DNA of 64,000 bases from Shewanella gelidimarina (GTDB taxonomy: Bacteria; Pseudomonadota; Gammaproteobacteria; Enterobacterales; Shewanellaceae): the NCBI RefSeq assembly GCF_023283945.1, contig NZ_JAKIKW010000023.1, positions 1-64,000 on the forward strand, written 5' to 3'. The position numbers and the translations under genes were made by a program. Below the pieces are notes generated by a model. It did no database searches and was not told the DNA's origin. It saw nothing but the letters and a program-made list of their open reading frames with translations. Below, piece after piece: positions 43,307-51,935 of the stretch. Every line of letters starts with the position of its first letter. Position 1 is the stretch's first letter.

Positions 43307-45274
43307 TTAGAGCTTAAGGTTGGTCTTTAAGAAGCTGAGCATTTCACTGTAGTATTTTGCTCTATTTTCATCATCATAAAAGCCATGACCTTCGTCATCC
43401 ATCACTAACTTTTTAAAGGGATAATCGATTTCATTGAGACTATCTTCTAATGATTCAAGTTGTTCAATGGGAGCTCTCTCGTCTTCACCACCATGCACTA
43501 ACATAATGTTAGCTTTGAGTTTACCCACATTATGAGTTGGCGACATAGATTCTAATAGCTTTTCATCTTCACCTAACACCTCTTTTAGGTAGCGCTTGCC
43601 TGCTCGTCGGCCTTGAACATCACCCTCATCAAACATTAATGGCAGATCATAAACGCCGGCAAATCCAATAGCACACTTAAATAAATCTGGTTCAATGGTT
43701 GCGCTTTGAATAGCTGAATATCCACCGAAGCTACCGCCGACGATACAGATACGCTCCTTGTCTACGATCCCTTGTTCGATAACATGCTTTGTGGCATCGA
43801 TAATGTCATATTGAATTTCAGTCCCCCATTTTTGATGGCCCGCATTTTCAAAGTTGATTCCATAGCCACCAGAGCCTCGAAAATTCACCTGTAGCACGGC
43901 TGCCCCTTGGCTAGCAATTAACTGGTTTTGAGGGTCGAATCCCCACCAATCTCTAGGACCATGAGGGCCGCCATGAGGATTAACGACTAAGGGGAGTTCC
44001 TTCGCTTCTAATCCGTTTGGCAAAGTAAGGTAGCCATGGATCTCCACTCCATCTCTGCTCGTAAAATGAATTGGTTTGATCTCGGCCATTTTCTCAGGGT
44101 CTATCCATTTCTTTTTTGAGACTAGATACTCTAGTTTTATCGCGTCAGCATCAAATAGGTAGTAGTGGCCGGGGTTACGATCATTAAAGGCTTTAATAAT
44201 CATTTTTTTAGCATTATTTGTTTGACTAACAATGTGGATTTGGTGGCCCGGTAGCGCAGCTAAGAGCTGTTTGATGTATACAGCCGAAGGATCTTTAGAG
44301 TCGACAAACTCATAAGTTGGGTAGCCGTTTTCATATTCGACAGCATATAATTTTTTAGTGGTTTTATTTATCCACAGGTTACTTGGATCAACGACTTTAT
44401 CGCGACTGACTAATTGCTTATCGCCCGTTTTTATATTTAGTAAATAGACACCTCTAGTCCCACCAGATTCACTCGCTGTAACATAAAGGCTGTCTTTTTT
44501 ATTACTAAATGCGATAGGGGCAATAGCATCCAAATTTAAGTTGAGTTTAGCGGTATCGACCCACTCGTTATTATCACGATAGAAAAGTGTCGAATTGACA
44601 TAATCTTTAGTGCCACTGACAAAACGGACATTACCTTCATGATCATTGAGGAAGTTAGCGTAAGGGATTGGGGATGAAGCTATTTTCTTACGTGAACCTT
44701 TGTACACATCTACGCGATAAACCTTTTGGGTGTTCTCTGCTGTGTTGCTACCTCCTCCTCCCCACGGCAGTGCTTGAACTAACATGAAACGCTTATTGTC
44801 AGGTAATGGATCTAAGATGGTCGCTGTTGCGCGGATAGCTGTGTTTGTCTTCTTTACTCTTGAGCCCGTTTGTTGTTCAGCGCCCTTGTAACCAAATAGA
44901 TAAGTTGAATCCGAACCATCGGCGTTAACGGCAATTAACTCACCAAAATATTGTGGTTGGTTACTCCAACCTTTTAAATATACTTTTTGTAAAACAACTC
45001 GCTCGTCATTGACCCACTCATAGCGTCCGACTTGGGCATTACCAGGGAAAAAAACAACATGAATAGGCTGTTTAGTTTTGGCATCTAAGATGAGTAGCAT
45101 TGCTTTATCATCTTTTTGACTGATGGCGCTAAGATAATCTCCGCCTGGGGATATTTTGACTTGAGAAAACTCTGCTGCCCGGCTAAATAGCCTCGCAGCT
45201 TCGTTTGTTTTTGCAAATATATTGCTGCTAAGCAAGGTTATACAGGCAAAGCTAATTATTTTGATTAGTTTCAT
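43307..45274 (-). CDS. S9 peptidase paralogue 1, exported
   Basis: The protein has 655 residues from the ATG at 45274 (AAGGA six bases upstream). A signal peptide (about 1-22) is followed by a beta-propeller with SPGGDYLSAISQKDDKAML-type repeats and a C-terminal alpha/beta hydrolase: NPHGGPHGPRDWWGF, nucleophile GGSFGGYSA, acid VHGGEDERAP, His DDEGHGFYDD. It is predicted to hydrolyse oligopeptides in the periplasm. The paralogue at 45817-47787 is about three-quarters identical overall and nearly identical over the last 70 residues. It is the left product of a tandem duplication. Confidence 0.92.
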   Translation of the reverse strand: MKLIKIISFACITLLSSNIFAKTNEAARLFSRAAEFSQVKISPGGDYLSAISQKDDKAMLLILDAKTKQPIHVVFFPGNAQVGRYEWVNDERVVLQKVYLKGWSNQPQYFGELIAVNADGSDSTYLFGYKGAEQQTGSRVKKTNTAIRATATILDPLPDNKRFMLVQALPWGGGGSNTAENTQKVYRVDVYKGSRKKIASSPIPYANFLNDHEGNVRFVSGTKDYVNSTLFYRDNNEWVDTAKLNLNLDAIAPIAFSNKKDSLYVTASESGGTRGVYLLNIKTGDKQLVSRDKVVDPSNLWINKTTKKLYAVEYENGYPTYEFVDSKDPSAVYIKQLLAALPGHQIHIVSQTNNAKKMIIKAFNDRNPGHYYLFDADAIKLEYLVSKKKWIDPEKMAEIKPIHFTSRDGVEIHGYLTLPNGLEAKELPLVVNPHGGPHGPRDWWGFDPQNQLIASQGAAVLQVNFRGSGGYGINFENAGHQKWGTEIQYDIIDATKHVIEQGIVDKERICIVGGSFGGYSAIQSATIEPDLFKCAIGFAGVYDLPLMFDEGDVQGRRAGKRYLKEVLGEDEKLLESMSPTHNVGKLKANIMLVHGGEDERAPIEQLESLEDSLNEIDYPFKKLVMDDEGHGFYDDENRAKYYSEMLSFLKTNLKL

Positions 45275-45442
45275 ACAACTTCCTTGTGGAAACATTGTGT
45301 TAATTTATTTTCAACATGTAGGTTACAAAGGTAGAGTAAAACAAAAGTATGATGGGAACAATAACTAAAATAATCAACATTGTGAGTTAAATACTGCCAA
45401 TGTATTGGTATGAGATCTGCTTGATTAAGGACTAAGAGGTCA

Positions 45443-45598
45443 TTTTGGGAAAGTTGGCGTAATCAAGACCTGAAAAGGTGTCATCAACGTAAATTTTGGC
45501 TATACGAGGTGGAGTATCGGGGTTTCAAGTCCGCGTTCAAGTAGCGCAGCTTGTACTAATTGTGCTGATTCACTGAGGATAGCTTCTTTTGATGTCAT
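45443..45598 (-). pseudogene. folE: folE 5' fragment left by tandem duplication
   Basis: This matches folE 42824-43088, including the start codon (at 45598) and ribosome site, but a 109-bp segment is missing between two ATCGG direct repeats (42897-42901 and 43006-43010), and it ends abruptly at about 45443. The deletion breaks the frame. The part nearest the start is identical to folE, while the far part has several substitutions. It cannot encode a functional enzyme. Confidence 0.88.
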
Positions 45599-45819
45599 AA
45601 TGTCCTCCACTTTAATGGGTAGTGGTGCTGTCTCTGGTGATCTTAGTTGCGGTTCGCAATTTGACAGGTATCGCTTAACAGTAATAGTAGAGCGTTAACG
45701 CTTTGCTTTGGCGCTAAGATGCACGGAGGCACAGCGATTTGATGCAAATATACACCAAAAGTCTGGCTTGGGATAAGAAAAACCGACTAATTTAGTCGGT
45801 TTTTCTATTTGAGGGATTA
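45516..45819. repeat. 304-bp block identical to 43006-43309
   Basis: At an offset of 2510 bp the two blocks are identical by eye across the folE start, its promoter region and the peptidase terminator. The first mismatch is in the third-last base of the peptidase leucine codon just before the stop. Sequence on both sides is diverged. Confidence 0.92.
45776..45808 (-). terminator. Terminator of S9 peptidase paralogue 2
   Basis: Same hairpin as at 43266-43298, inside the identical block, 3' of the gene ending at 45817. Confidence 0.9.
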
Positions 45820-47787
45820 CAGCTTAAGGTTGGTCTTTAAGAAACTGAGCATTTCACTGTAGTATTTTGCCCTATGTCCGTCATCATAAAATCCATGACC
45901 TTCATCATCCATCACTAACTTTTTAAAGGGATAATCGATTTCATTGAGACTATCTTCTAATGATTCAAGTTGTTCAATGGGAGCTCTTTCATCTTCACCG
46001 CCATGAACTAATAAAATGTTGGTTTTGAGTTTACCCACATTATAAGTTGGCGACATCGATTTTAATAATGCTTGGTCTTCACCAAGTACCTCTTTTAAGT
46101 AGTTCAGACCTGATCGGCGTCCTTGTACGTCACCTTCCTCAAACATGAGTGGTAAGTCGTAAACGCCGGCAAATCCAATCGCACACTTAAACATGTTTGG
46201 TTCGATAATGGCGCTTTGTAAGGCGCTATAACCACCAAAACTACCTCCGGCAATACAGATACGCTTTTCATCAACGTAGCCTTCCTCTATAACGTACTGC
46301 GTAGCATCAATGATGTCATACTGAATATCAGTGCCCCACTTTTGGTACCCAGCCTTTTCAAAGGCATTACCGTAACCACCTGAACCACGGAAGTTGACTT
46401 GTAGTACCGCCATTCCTTCACTGGCTAACATTTGGTTTTGTGCGTTAAAGCCCCACCAATCTCTGACGTTATAAGGGCCTCCATGAGGGTTTACTACTAA
46501 GGGTAAATTCTTGGCTTCTTTACCATGAGGTAATGTTAAGTAACCACTTATTTTGATCCCGTCTCGACTGACAAAACTGATAGGTTTAACTTCAGCCATT
46601 AGTTCAGGGTCGAGCCATTGTTTTTGAGATGCTAGATATTCAAGCTTTACTTTTTCAGTATCAAATATGTAGTAGTCGCCTGGGTTGCGATCATTAGATG
46701 CTTTTATAATGAGTAGGTTGGAATCTCTATTTTCACTGACAATTTGGACTTGGTGACCAGGTAAAGCCGCTATCAGTTGTTTAAGTATTTTTGAGTGTTG
46801 TTCTTTTGGGTTAACAAAGGCGTAGGTTGGGTAACCGTTGTCGAACTCTACGGCATACAATTTTTTAGTTTTCTGGTTTATCCAAAAGTTGCTTGGGTCG
46901 ACAACTTCGTCTTGAATAATTTTCTTTTTCTTGCCTGTTTCAAGATCGATGCTGTACACACCTAAAGTTTGCCCATCTTCACGGCCTGCGGCATAAATAC
47001 TGTTTTTCTGTTCAGCAAAAGAAATAGGCCTAAAATCAAGGAGACCAATTGAAAGTTGGTCACTATTTATCCATTCACCATCTTTGCGGTAAAACACTTT
47101 AGTGGTGTTAGTTTTATCTTCACCAACAACAAAGCGAACCTCACCTTTAAAATCAGTTAAGAATCTAGATTGGCCAATTGGCGCTCGCATCAGTTTTCTG
47201 CGTTTCCCTTTGTATATGTCGACACGGTAAACGTCTTGTTTTTGCTCATAATCAAGGGTACGTTTATTATTCCAAGGTATTGCGTTAACCAACATGTAAC
47301 GGTCATCATTTGGCAGTGGGTCTAAAATATAAGCGGTAGCTCGAATAGCTGTGTTCTTTTTTAGGTTTGAACCTGTTTGTTGTTCGCCACCGTTATAGCC
47401 AAACAAATATTGCGCATTAGAGCCATCAGCATTAACAGCAAATAACTCACCATAATAGATGGGAGTATCTTGCCAGCCTTTTAAATACTCTTTTTGCAAA
47501 ACGATTCGATCATCATTAGCCCATGCGTAGTTACCGACTTGAGCATTACCAGGGAAAAATACTGCATGGTGTAATTTCTTAGTTTTAGCATCCAATATTA
47601 ACAGTTTATTTTTACCATCGTGTTTGGTAATAGCGCCGATATAGTCACCGGCAGGTGAGAGTTTTAGATGACTAAACTCCGCTCCGCGACTAAATTGTTT
47701 TGCTATAGTTAGGGTGGTGTCTGCGCCAAAGGCCGGCATAGCTGTGGCAATAAGCACAACTAGGCTAATGAGAGAGGTTATCCTCAT
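45817..47787 (-). CDS. S9 peptidase paralogue 2, exported
   Basis: The 656-residue protein starts at 47787 (AAGGA upstream). Signal peptide ending near PAFGA, beta-propeller, then the hydrolase with NPHGGPYNVRDWWGF, GGSFGGYSA, VHGGEDERAP and DDEGHGFYDD: the full Ser-Asp-His triad. The substitutions against paralogue 1 are spread over the propeller, which usually filters substrates, whereas the catalytic C-terminus is almost invariant. Different substrate entry with the same chemistry is an inference. Confidence 0.92.
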   Translation of the reverse strand: MRITSLISLVVLIATAMPAFGADTTLTIAKQFSRGAEFSHLKLSPAGDYIGAITKHDGKNKLLILDAKTKKLHHAVFFPGNAQVGNYAWANDDRIVLQKEYLKGWQDTPIYYGELFAVNADGSNAQYLFGYNGGEQQTGSNLKKNTAIRATAYILDPLPNDDRYMLVNAIPWNNKRTLDYEQKQDVYRVDIYKGKRRKLMRAPIGQSRFLTDFKGEVRFVVGEDKTNTTKVFYRKDGEWINSDQLSIGLLDFRPISFAEQKNSIYAAGREDGQTLGVYSIDLETGKKKKIIQDEVVDPSNFWINQKTKKLYAVEFDNGYPTYAFVNPKEQHSKILKQLIAALPGHQVQIVSENRDSNLLIIKASNDRNPGDYYIFDTEKVKLEYLASQKQWLDPELMAEVKPISFVSRDGIKISGYLTLPHGKEAKNLPLVVNPHGGPYNVRDWWGFNAQNQMLASEGMAVLQVNFRGSGGYGNAFEKAGYQKWGTDIQYDIIDATQYVIEEGYVDEKRICIAGGSFGGYSALQSAIIEPNMFKCAIGFAGVYDLPLMFEEGDVQGRRSGLNYLKEVLGEDQALLKSMSPTYNVGKLKTNILLVHGGEDERAPIEQLESLEDSLNEIDYPFKKLVMDDEGHGFYDDGHRAKYYSEMLSFLKTNLKL

Positions 47788-47920
47788 AATACTTCCTTGT
47801 TTAATTATAAAGAGTTGTATTTTTAAGCAGTTAGAGAGTAGGGGAAAAGTAATAAATTTTCAATGGGAAAGTTAACTAATAAGTAAGTGGCGGAGGGCCC
47901 GCCACTTAGCGCATTAATGG

Positions 47921-48514
47921 CTAGCTCTGCAGCAGTTGTTGCTGAACAAATGCCCATTGTTCATTAAAGTGCTTGGTAGGCTTTATTTTAAACTCACTAC
48001 GGACAAACTGGGCAATTCTGCCCTCGGCAATCGCAAGCAGTAAGTTAGCCAGAACAGCTTCGTCGATACTAAAGCCTTGGCCTTCGCGTAAGCTTTTCTC
48101 GCGTAGGATTTGCTTAAGATGAGTTTCAATTTTAGAAAACAGTTGGCCAATTCGACTGCGTAAACGCTCGTGTTCACCGAGTAAGGCGTCACCGTTTAAT
48201 ACCCTCGAAATGCCGGGATTACGCTCGGCGAAAACCAGCAGCAGTTGCAATAACTGTTGGCAGCGTTTCATTGTGTCTTTTTCTTCATCCATGATGAGAT
48301 TGATACGAGAAAGCAGTGACTCCTCGATAAACTCAATTAGGCCTTCAAACATGCGTGCTTTGCTCGGAAAGTGACGGTAGAGGGCTGCCTCTGATACGCC
48401 AACTTCAGCTGCTAATTTTGCAGTGGTTATACGTTGTCCTGGATTTGTTTCTAGCATTGTCGCCAAACATTGAAGAATATGTTCACGGCGGTTTATTTTT
48501 GGGCTTGCAGCCAT
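47921..48514 (-). CDS. slmA: Nucleoid occlusion factor SlmA
   Basis: A 197-residue TetR-family protein. The helix-turn-helix TAKLAAEVGVSEAALYRHFPSK, preceded by REHILQCLATMLE, is the SlmA pattern, and the C-terminal FVRSEFKIKPTKHFNEQW also matches. SlmA binds specific chromosomal sites and blocks FtsZ assembly over the nucleoid. Its position next to dut and coaBC is the standard gammaproteobacterial order. Confidence 0.96.
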   Translation of the reverse strand: MAASPKINRREHILQCLATMLETNPGQRITTAKLAAEVGVSEAALYRHFPSKARMFEGLIEFIEESLLSRINLIMDEEKDTMKRCQQLLQLLLVFAERNPGISRVLNGDALLGEHERLRSRIGQLFSKIETHLKQILREKSLREGQGFSIDEAVLANLLLAIAEGRIAQFVRSEFKIKPTKHFNEQWAFVQQQLLQS

Positions 48515-48613
48515 TTATTAGTCCTTCACTCGAATACTACTGAGCGAGATAGCAAGGAAACGTAGCTCCGTGCTATCTACAAAATGTGGTGATGCGTTTA
48601 ACGCGGTAATTTA

Positions 48614-49072
48614 TTATTTTGTACCTGAATGACCAAAACCGCCTGCACCGCGGTCTGAGCCATCAAATTCATCCACAAGCTTAAATTCGGCTTGTACGAC
48701 GGGAACAAAGACTAACTGCGCAAGACGGTCACCAATCTCGATGGTGAATGGTTCACTGCCCCGATTCCAGCAAGAAACCATTAAGGGTCCTTGGTAATCA
48801 GAGTCGATTAACCCCACTAAGTTACCGAGCACGATGCCGTGCTTATGGCCTAGGCCTGAACGAGGTAATATGATGGCGGCCAAACTTGGATCTGCCACAT
48901 GCACTGCAATACCGGTTGGGATTAGCACAGTTTCACCCGGTTGTATGGTGAGCTGAGTGTCAGTGATAGCGCGTAAATCCATTCCAGCACTACCTGGCGT
49001 CGCATAAGCTGGCAGTGGGAACTGGGTGCCAATACGAGAGTCTAGAATCTTTAATTCAATCGGTGTTTTCAT
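48614..49072 (-). CDS. dut: dUTP diphosphatase
   Basis: The 152-residue trimeric dUTPase hydrolyses dUTP to dUMP. All five motifs are present: GSAGMDLRA, PRSGLGHKHG, GLIDSDYQG, GDRLAQLVF and RGAGGFGHSG. The stop codon directly abuts coaBC (which ends at 49073), so the two are co-transcribed. Confidence 0.97.
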   Translation of the reverse strand: MKTPIELKILDSRIGTQFPLPAYATPGSAGMDLRAITDTQLTIQPGETVLIPTGIAVHVADPSLAAIILPRSGLGHKHGIVLGNLVGLIDSDYQGPLMVSCWNRGSEPFTIEIGDRLAQLVFVPVVQAEFKLVDEFDGSDRGAGGFGHSGTK

Positions 49073-50266
49073 TTAATTTTTTACTTTTTCTGCGATTAGA
49101 GTGAGTAATTGCTTGGCTAAAGTTTGTTTGTCGACAGCGGGAAAGTGTGTCGCACCATCGTGCCAAAACACGCTGAGCGCATTATTGTCGCTATTAAAAC
49201 CAATGTTACTGTTAGACACATCATTGGCGGCGATCATATCGAGTTTCTTACGCACCAGTTTACCTTTGGCGTATTGCTCGACATCATTTGTTTCTGCTGC
49301 AAAACCAACCGTAAACGGACGTTTAGCATGGCTGGCAACGGTGGCTAAGATATCAGGATTTCGAACGAGCGCAAGCTGCATCTGCTCCGCAGATTTTTTT
49401 ATTTTACTCTCTGCAATATCCGCGATTCGATAATCAGCCACCGCCGCACAACCGATAAAAATTTGGTGGTTTTTTACTTCTGGGATCACGGCATCAAGCA
49501 TCTCTTGTGCTGACCCAACATCAATACGGGTCACATTCGCTGGAGTGGCTAAGTTTACAGGTCCTGCAACGAGTGTGACTGTTGCACCCATCTCAGCAGC
49601 CGCGCTAGCAAGTGCAAAGCCCATTTTTCCTGAACTGTGATTCGAGATATACCTTACGGGATCTATGGCTTCACGGGTGGGTCCTGCCGTGAGCAATAAA
49701 GACACGCCATCTAACAATTTTGGCCCCAATAGCTGCTCGGCTCGCTCTGCAATCGCCACCGGTTCTAACATTCTGCCAGGGCCCACTTCGCCACAGGCTT
49801 GTGAGCCAGAATCTGGGCCCCATATGGTAAAGCCGCGTTGTGCTACGGTTTTTAAATTGGCTTGCGTCGCTGCATTGCGGTACATCTGCTGATTCATCGC
49901 AGGGCAAAGCACTATAGGAGCTTCTGTTGCTAAGCATGTGGTGGTGATGAGTTCATCGGCCATGCCGATACTCATGCGCGCAATTAAGTTTGCCGTGGCG
50001 GGGGCAATAATGACTAAGTCAGCCCAGCGGGCTAATTCTATATGGCCCATGGAGGCTTCTGCAGTGGGGTCGAGCAGGTCGGTGGCAACTGGATAGCCAG
50101 ATAAAGCTTGGAGGGTGAGTGGTGTGATAAATTGCTGCGCACTTTGGCTCATGACGACTCTAACGTCAGCGCCACGGTCTTTTAGTTTGCGAACTAAATC
50201 AGCAGATTTATAGGCAGCAATGCCACCTCCAATACCTAAAAGGACTTTCTTATTTTTCAAACCCAT
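49073..50266 (-). CDS. coaBC: Bifunctional CoaBC (phosphopantothenoylcysteine synthetase/decarboxylase)
   Basis: The protein has 397 residues from the ATG at 50266 (AAGAG five bases upstream); two upstream in-frame starts at 50281 and 50287 have no ribosome site. The CoaC flavoprotein domain has GIGGGIAAYKSADL, PAMNQQMYR and CGEVGPGRMLEP. The CoaB domain has AGPTREAIDPVRYISNHSSG, GSAQEMLDAV, GCAAVADYR and the signature lysines KIKK. It makes 4'-phosphopantetheine in coenzyme A synthesis. Divergent from radC. Confidence 0.96.
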   Translation of the reverse strand: MGLKNKKVLLGIGGGIAAYKSADLVRKLKDRGADVRVVMSQSAQQFITPLTLQALSGYPVATDLLDPTAEASMGHIELARWADLVIIAPATANLIARMSIGMADELITTTCLATEAPIVLCPAMNQQMYRNAATQANLKTVAQRGFTIWGPDSGSQACGEVGPGRMLEPVAIAERAEQLLGPKLLDGVSLLLTAGPTREAIDPVRYISNHSSGKMGFALASAAAEMGATVTLVAGPVNLATPANVTRIDVGSAQEMLDAVIPEVKNHQIFIGCAAVADYRIADIAESKIKKSAEQMQLALVRNPDILATVASHAKRPFTVGFAAETNDVEQYAKGKLVRKKLDMIAANDVSNSNIGFNSDNNALSVFWHDGATHFPAVDKQTLAKQLLTLIAEKVKN

Positions 50267-50416
50267 ACGTACTCTTTCCATTATCATTTTGACGGATTTT
50301 AATGCTATCCGTGCAGCCGATGTGCGGCCTAAGATATCACAATCCTAATCCAGTTGATGAACAAGTTGGTAAATTCTCGACCATACTCAATATTAAATAA
50401 TAACAAGGAGGTTATT

Positions 50417-51094
50417 GTGGGAATTAAAGACTGGCCACAAGGCGAAGGGCCAAGAGAAAAGCTACTGCTTAATGGTGCACAGCAACTATCGGATGCGGAG
50501 TTACTTGCAGTATTGCTCAGGGTTGGCCTTAAGGGCTTAAGTGCCGTTGAATTAGCTCGTATGATGATTACCGAGTTTGGCGGGCTTAGAAGCTTGCTGA
50601 CAGCGTCTCAAGCAGAAGTATGCCGTATAGATGGAATTGGTCCGGTTAAGTATGCTCAATTGCAGGCTGCTGTTGAGATCGGTACGCGAATTTCGAAAGA
50701 AAATCTAAAAAGAGGTAAAATTTTATCGGATCCTGATTTAACTCGAGACTATTTAATGAGACAATTAGGGGATCGTGCCTACGAAGTGTTTGCTGTTTTA
50801 CTATTAGATAGCCAACATCGGGTGATTCAATTCGTTGAATTATTCAGGGGCACAATAAATTCTGCGTCAGTTTATCCACGAGATGTGGTGAGCTTGGTGC
50901 TTGAGAAAAAAGCTGCGGCTGTGATCGTGTGTCACAATCATCCCTCTGGAGTTGCAGAGCCAAGTACAGCCGACAGACGAATTACTGAGCGATTGAAACA
51001 AGCCCTACAAACTATCGATGTTTCCCTGTTAGACCATATGGTTGTAGGCGATCGAGAGATAGTTTCTTTCGCTGAACGAGGGTGGATAGATTAA
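50417..51094 (+). CDS. radC: RadC family JAB1/MPN-type protein
   Basis: The protein has 225 residues starting at the GTG at 50417, because AGGAGG lies five bases upstream and the protein then begins MGIKDWPQGEGPREKLL, as RadC does. The upstream ATG at 50354 gives an unrelated extension. A helix-hairpin-helix (CRIDGIGPVKYAQLQ) is followed by a JAMM-type metal site, VCHNHPSGVAEPSTADRRIT. Despite its name a role in DNA repair is not established. It lies divergent from coaBC and upstream of rpmB, as is common. Confidence 0.95.
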   Translation: MGIKDWPQGEGPREKLLLNGAQQLSDAELLAVLLRVGLKGLSAVELARMMITEFGGLRSLLTASQAEVCRIDGIGPVKYAQLQAAVEIGTRISKENLKRGKILSDPDLTRDYLMRQLGDRAYEVFAVLLLDSQHRVIQFVELFRGTINSASVYPRDVVSLVLEKKAAAVIVCHNHPSGVAEPSTADRRITERLKQALQTIDVSLLDHMVVGDREIVSFAERGWID

Positions 51095-51102
51095 TCTAAC
51101 CC

Positions 51103-51131
51103 TTGATCTTTTATTTTAGATCCTGTATAAA
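51103..51131 (+). promoter_or_regulatory. rpmB-rpmG promoter
   Basis: TTGATC at 51103-51108, a 17-bp spacer and TATAAA at 51126-51131. It is strong and well placed, about 92 bp before the rpmB start. Confidence 0.8.
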
Positions 51132-51222
51132 ATGCGCCCTCTGTTGTGTGCCTCAGGCGACGGCCGTGTTCGAGGTACATTAATGCTCGAGCGTTATATA
51201 TATTGTTTTGGAGAAGTTTGAC

Positions 51223-51459
51223 ATGTCAAGAATATGCCAAGTAACTGGCAAGAAACCAATGGTTGGTAACAACCGTTCGCACGCAAAGAATTCTACGCGT
51301 CGTCGTTTTTTACCTAACCTACAGAATCACAGATTCTGGTTAGAAACTGAAAAACGTTTCGTGAAGTTACGTATCTCTACTAAGGGTATGCGTATCGTTG
51401 ATAAGAAAGGTATCGAAGTAGTTGTTGCTGAACTTCGTGCCCGTGGCGAGAAGGTATAA
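51223..51459 (+). CDS. rpmB: 50S ribosomal protein L28
   Basis: The 78-residue protein begins MSRICQVTGKKPMVGNNRSH, the universal L28 start. I use the ATG at 51223 (GGAG upstream); an upstream in-frame start at 51208 adds five residues with no support. The rest, RRRFLPNLQNHRFW and LRISTKGMRIVDKKG, is typical. It is followed after 6 bases by rpmG. Confidence 0.98.
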   Translation: MSRICQVTGKKPMVGNNRSHAKNSTRRRFLPNLQNHRFWLETEKRFVKLRISTKGMRIVDKKGIEVVVAELRARGEKV

Positions 51460-51465
51460 TAAACC

Positions 51466-51639
51466 ATGGCTAAATCTAAAGGTAATCGTGAGAAGATCAA
51501 GCTAGTATCTAGCGCTAAAACTGGTCACTTCTACACGACTGAAAAGAACAAGCGTAACATGCCTGAAAAAATGGAAATCAAGAAATTTGATCCAGTTATT
51601 CGTCAGCATGTTATCTACAAAGAAGCTAAAATGAAGTAG
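51466..51639 (+). CDS. rpmG: 50S ribosomal protein L33
   Basis: The 57-residue gene reads MAKSKGNREKIKLVSSAKTG, HFYTTEKNKRN and KKFDPVIRQHVIYKEAKMK. It lies 6 bp after rpmB and shares its terminator at 51661-51692. Length and sequence match the cysteine-free L33 type, which does not bind zinc. Confidence 0.98.
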   Translation: MAKSKGNREKIKLVSSAKTGHFYTTEKNKRNMPEKMEIKKFDPVIRQHVIYKEAKMK

Positions 51640-51660
51640 TAACTTACTTTTAGCATCTTA

Positions 51661-51692
51661 AAAAGCCTCTATTTTTAGAGGCTTTTTTTTGT
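51661..51692 (+). terminator. rpmB-rpmG terminator
   Basis: AAGCCTCT / AGAGGCTT (51663-51670, 51677-51684) followed by a T run. Confidence 0.93.
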
Positions 51693-51828
51693 CTTAAAAT
51701 CCGCACCTATTATCGGTAATACCCTCCGCCGCGACAACGACTGATTATTCACTTCTGCCATCATTAGCATAATAGGGTCCAACCATTTAAATTCACATGC
51801 TTAATAATGTTGTTTTTATATCTAAAAG

Positions 51829-51863
51829 TGAAAATAAATGCTGTTTAAATGAATTAAAATGCA
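51829..51863 (+). promoter_or_regulatory. Two ARG boxes (ArgR operator) upstream of argA
   Basis: TGAATTAAAATGCA at 51850-51863 matches 13 of 14 positions of the ArgR half-consensus TGAATWWWWATTCA. TGAAAATAAATGCT at 51829-51842 matches about 11 of 14. Their start-to-start distance is 21 bp, the spacing of paired ARG boxes in E. coli. The rest of 51693-51935 shows no other gene. Confidence 0.75.
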
Positions 51864-51935
51864 ATATCATCATTGGTGTTTATCAATGATGCAGATTGTT
51901 GCGACTGTCTATTTAGACTATAAGGTGGATTTAGC

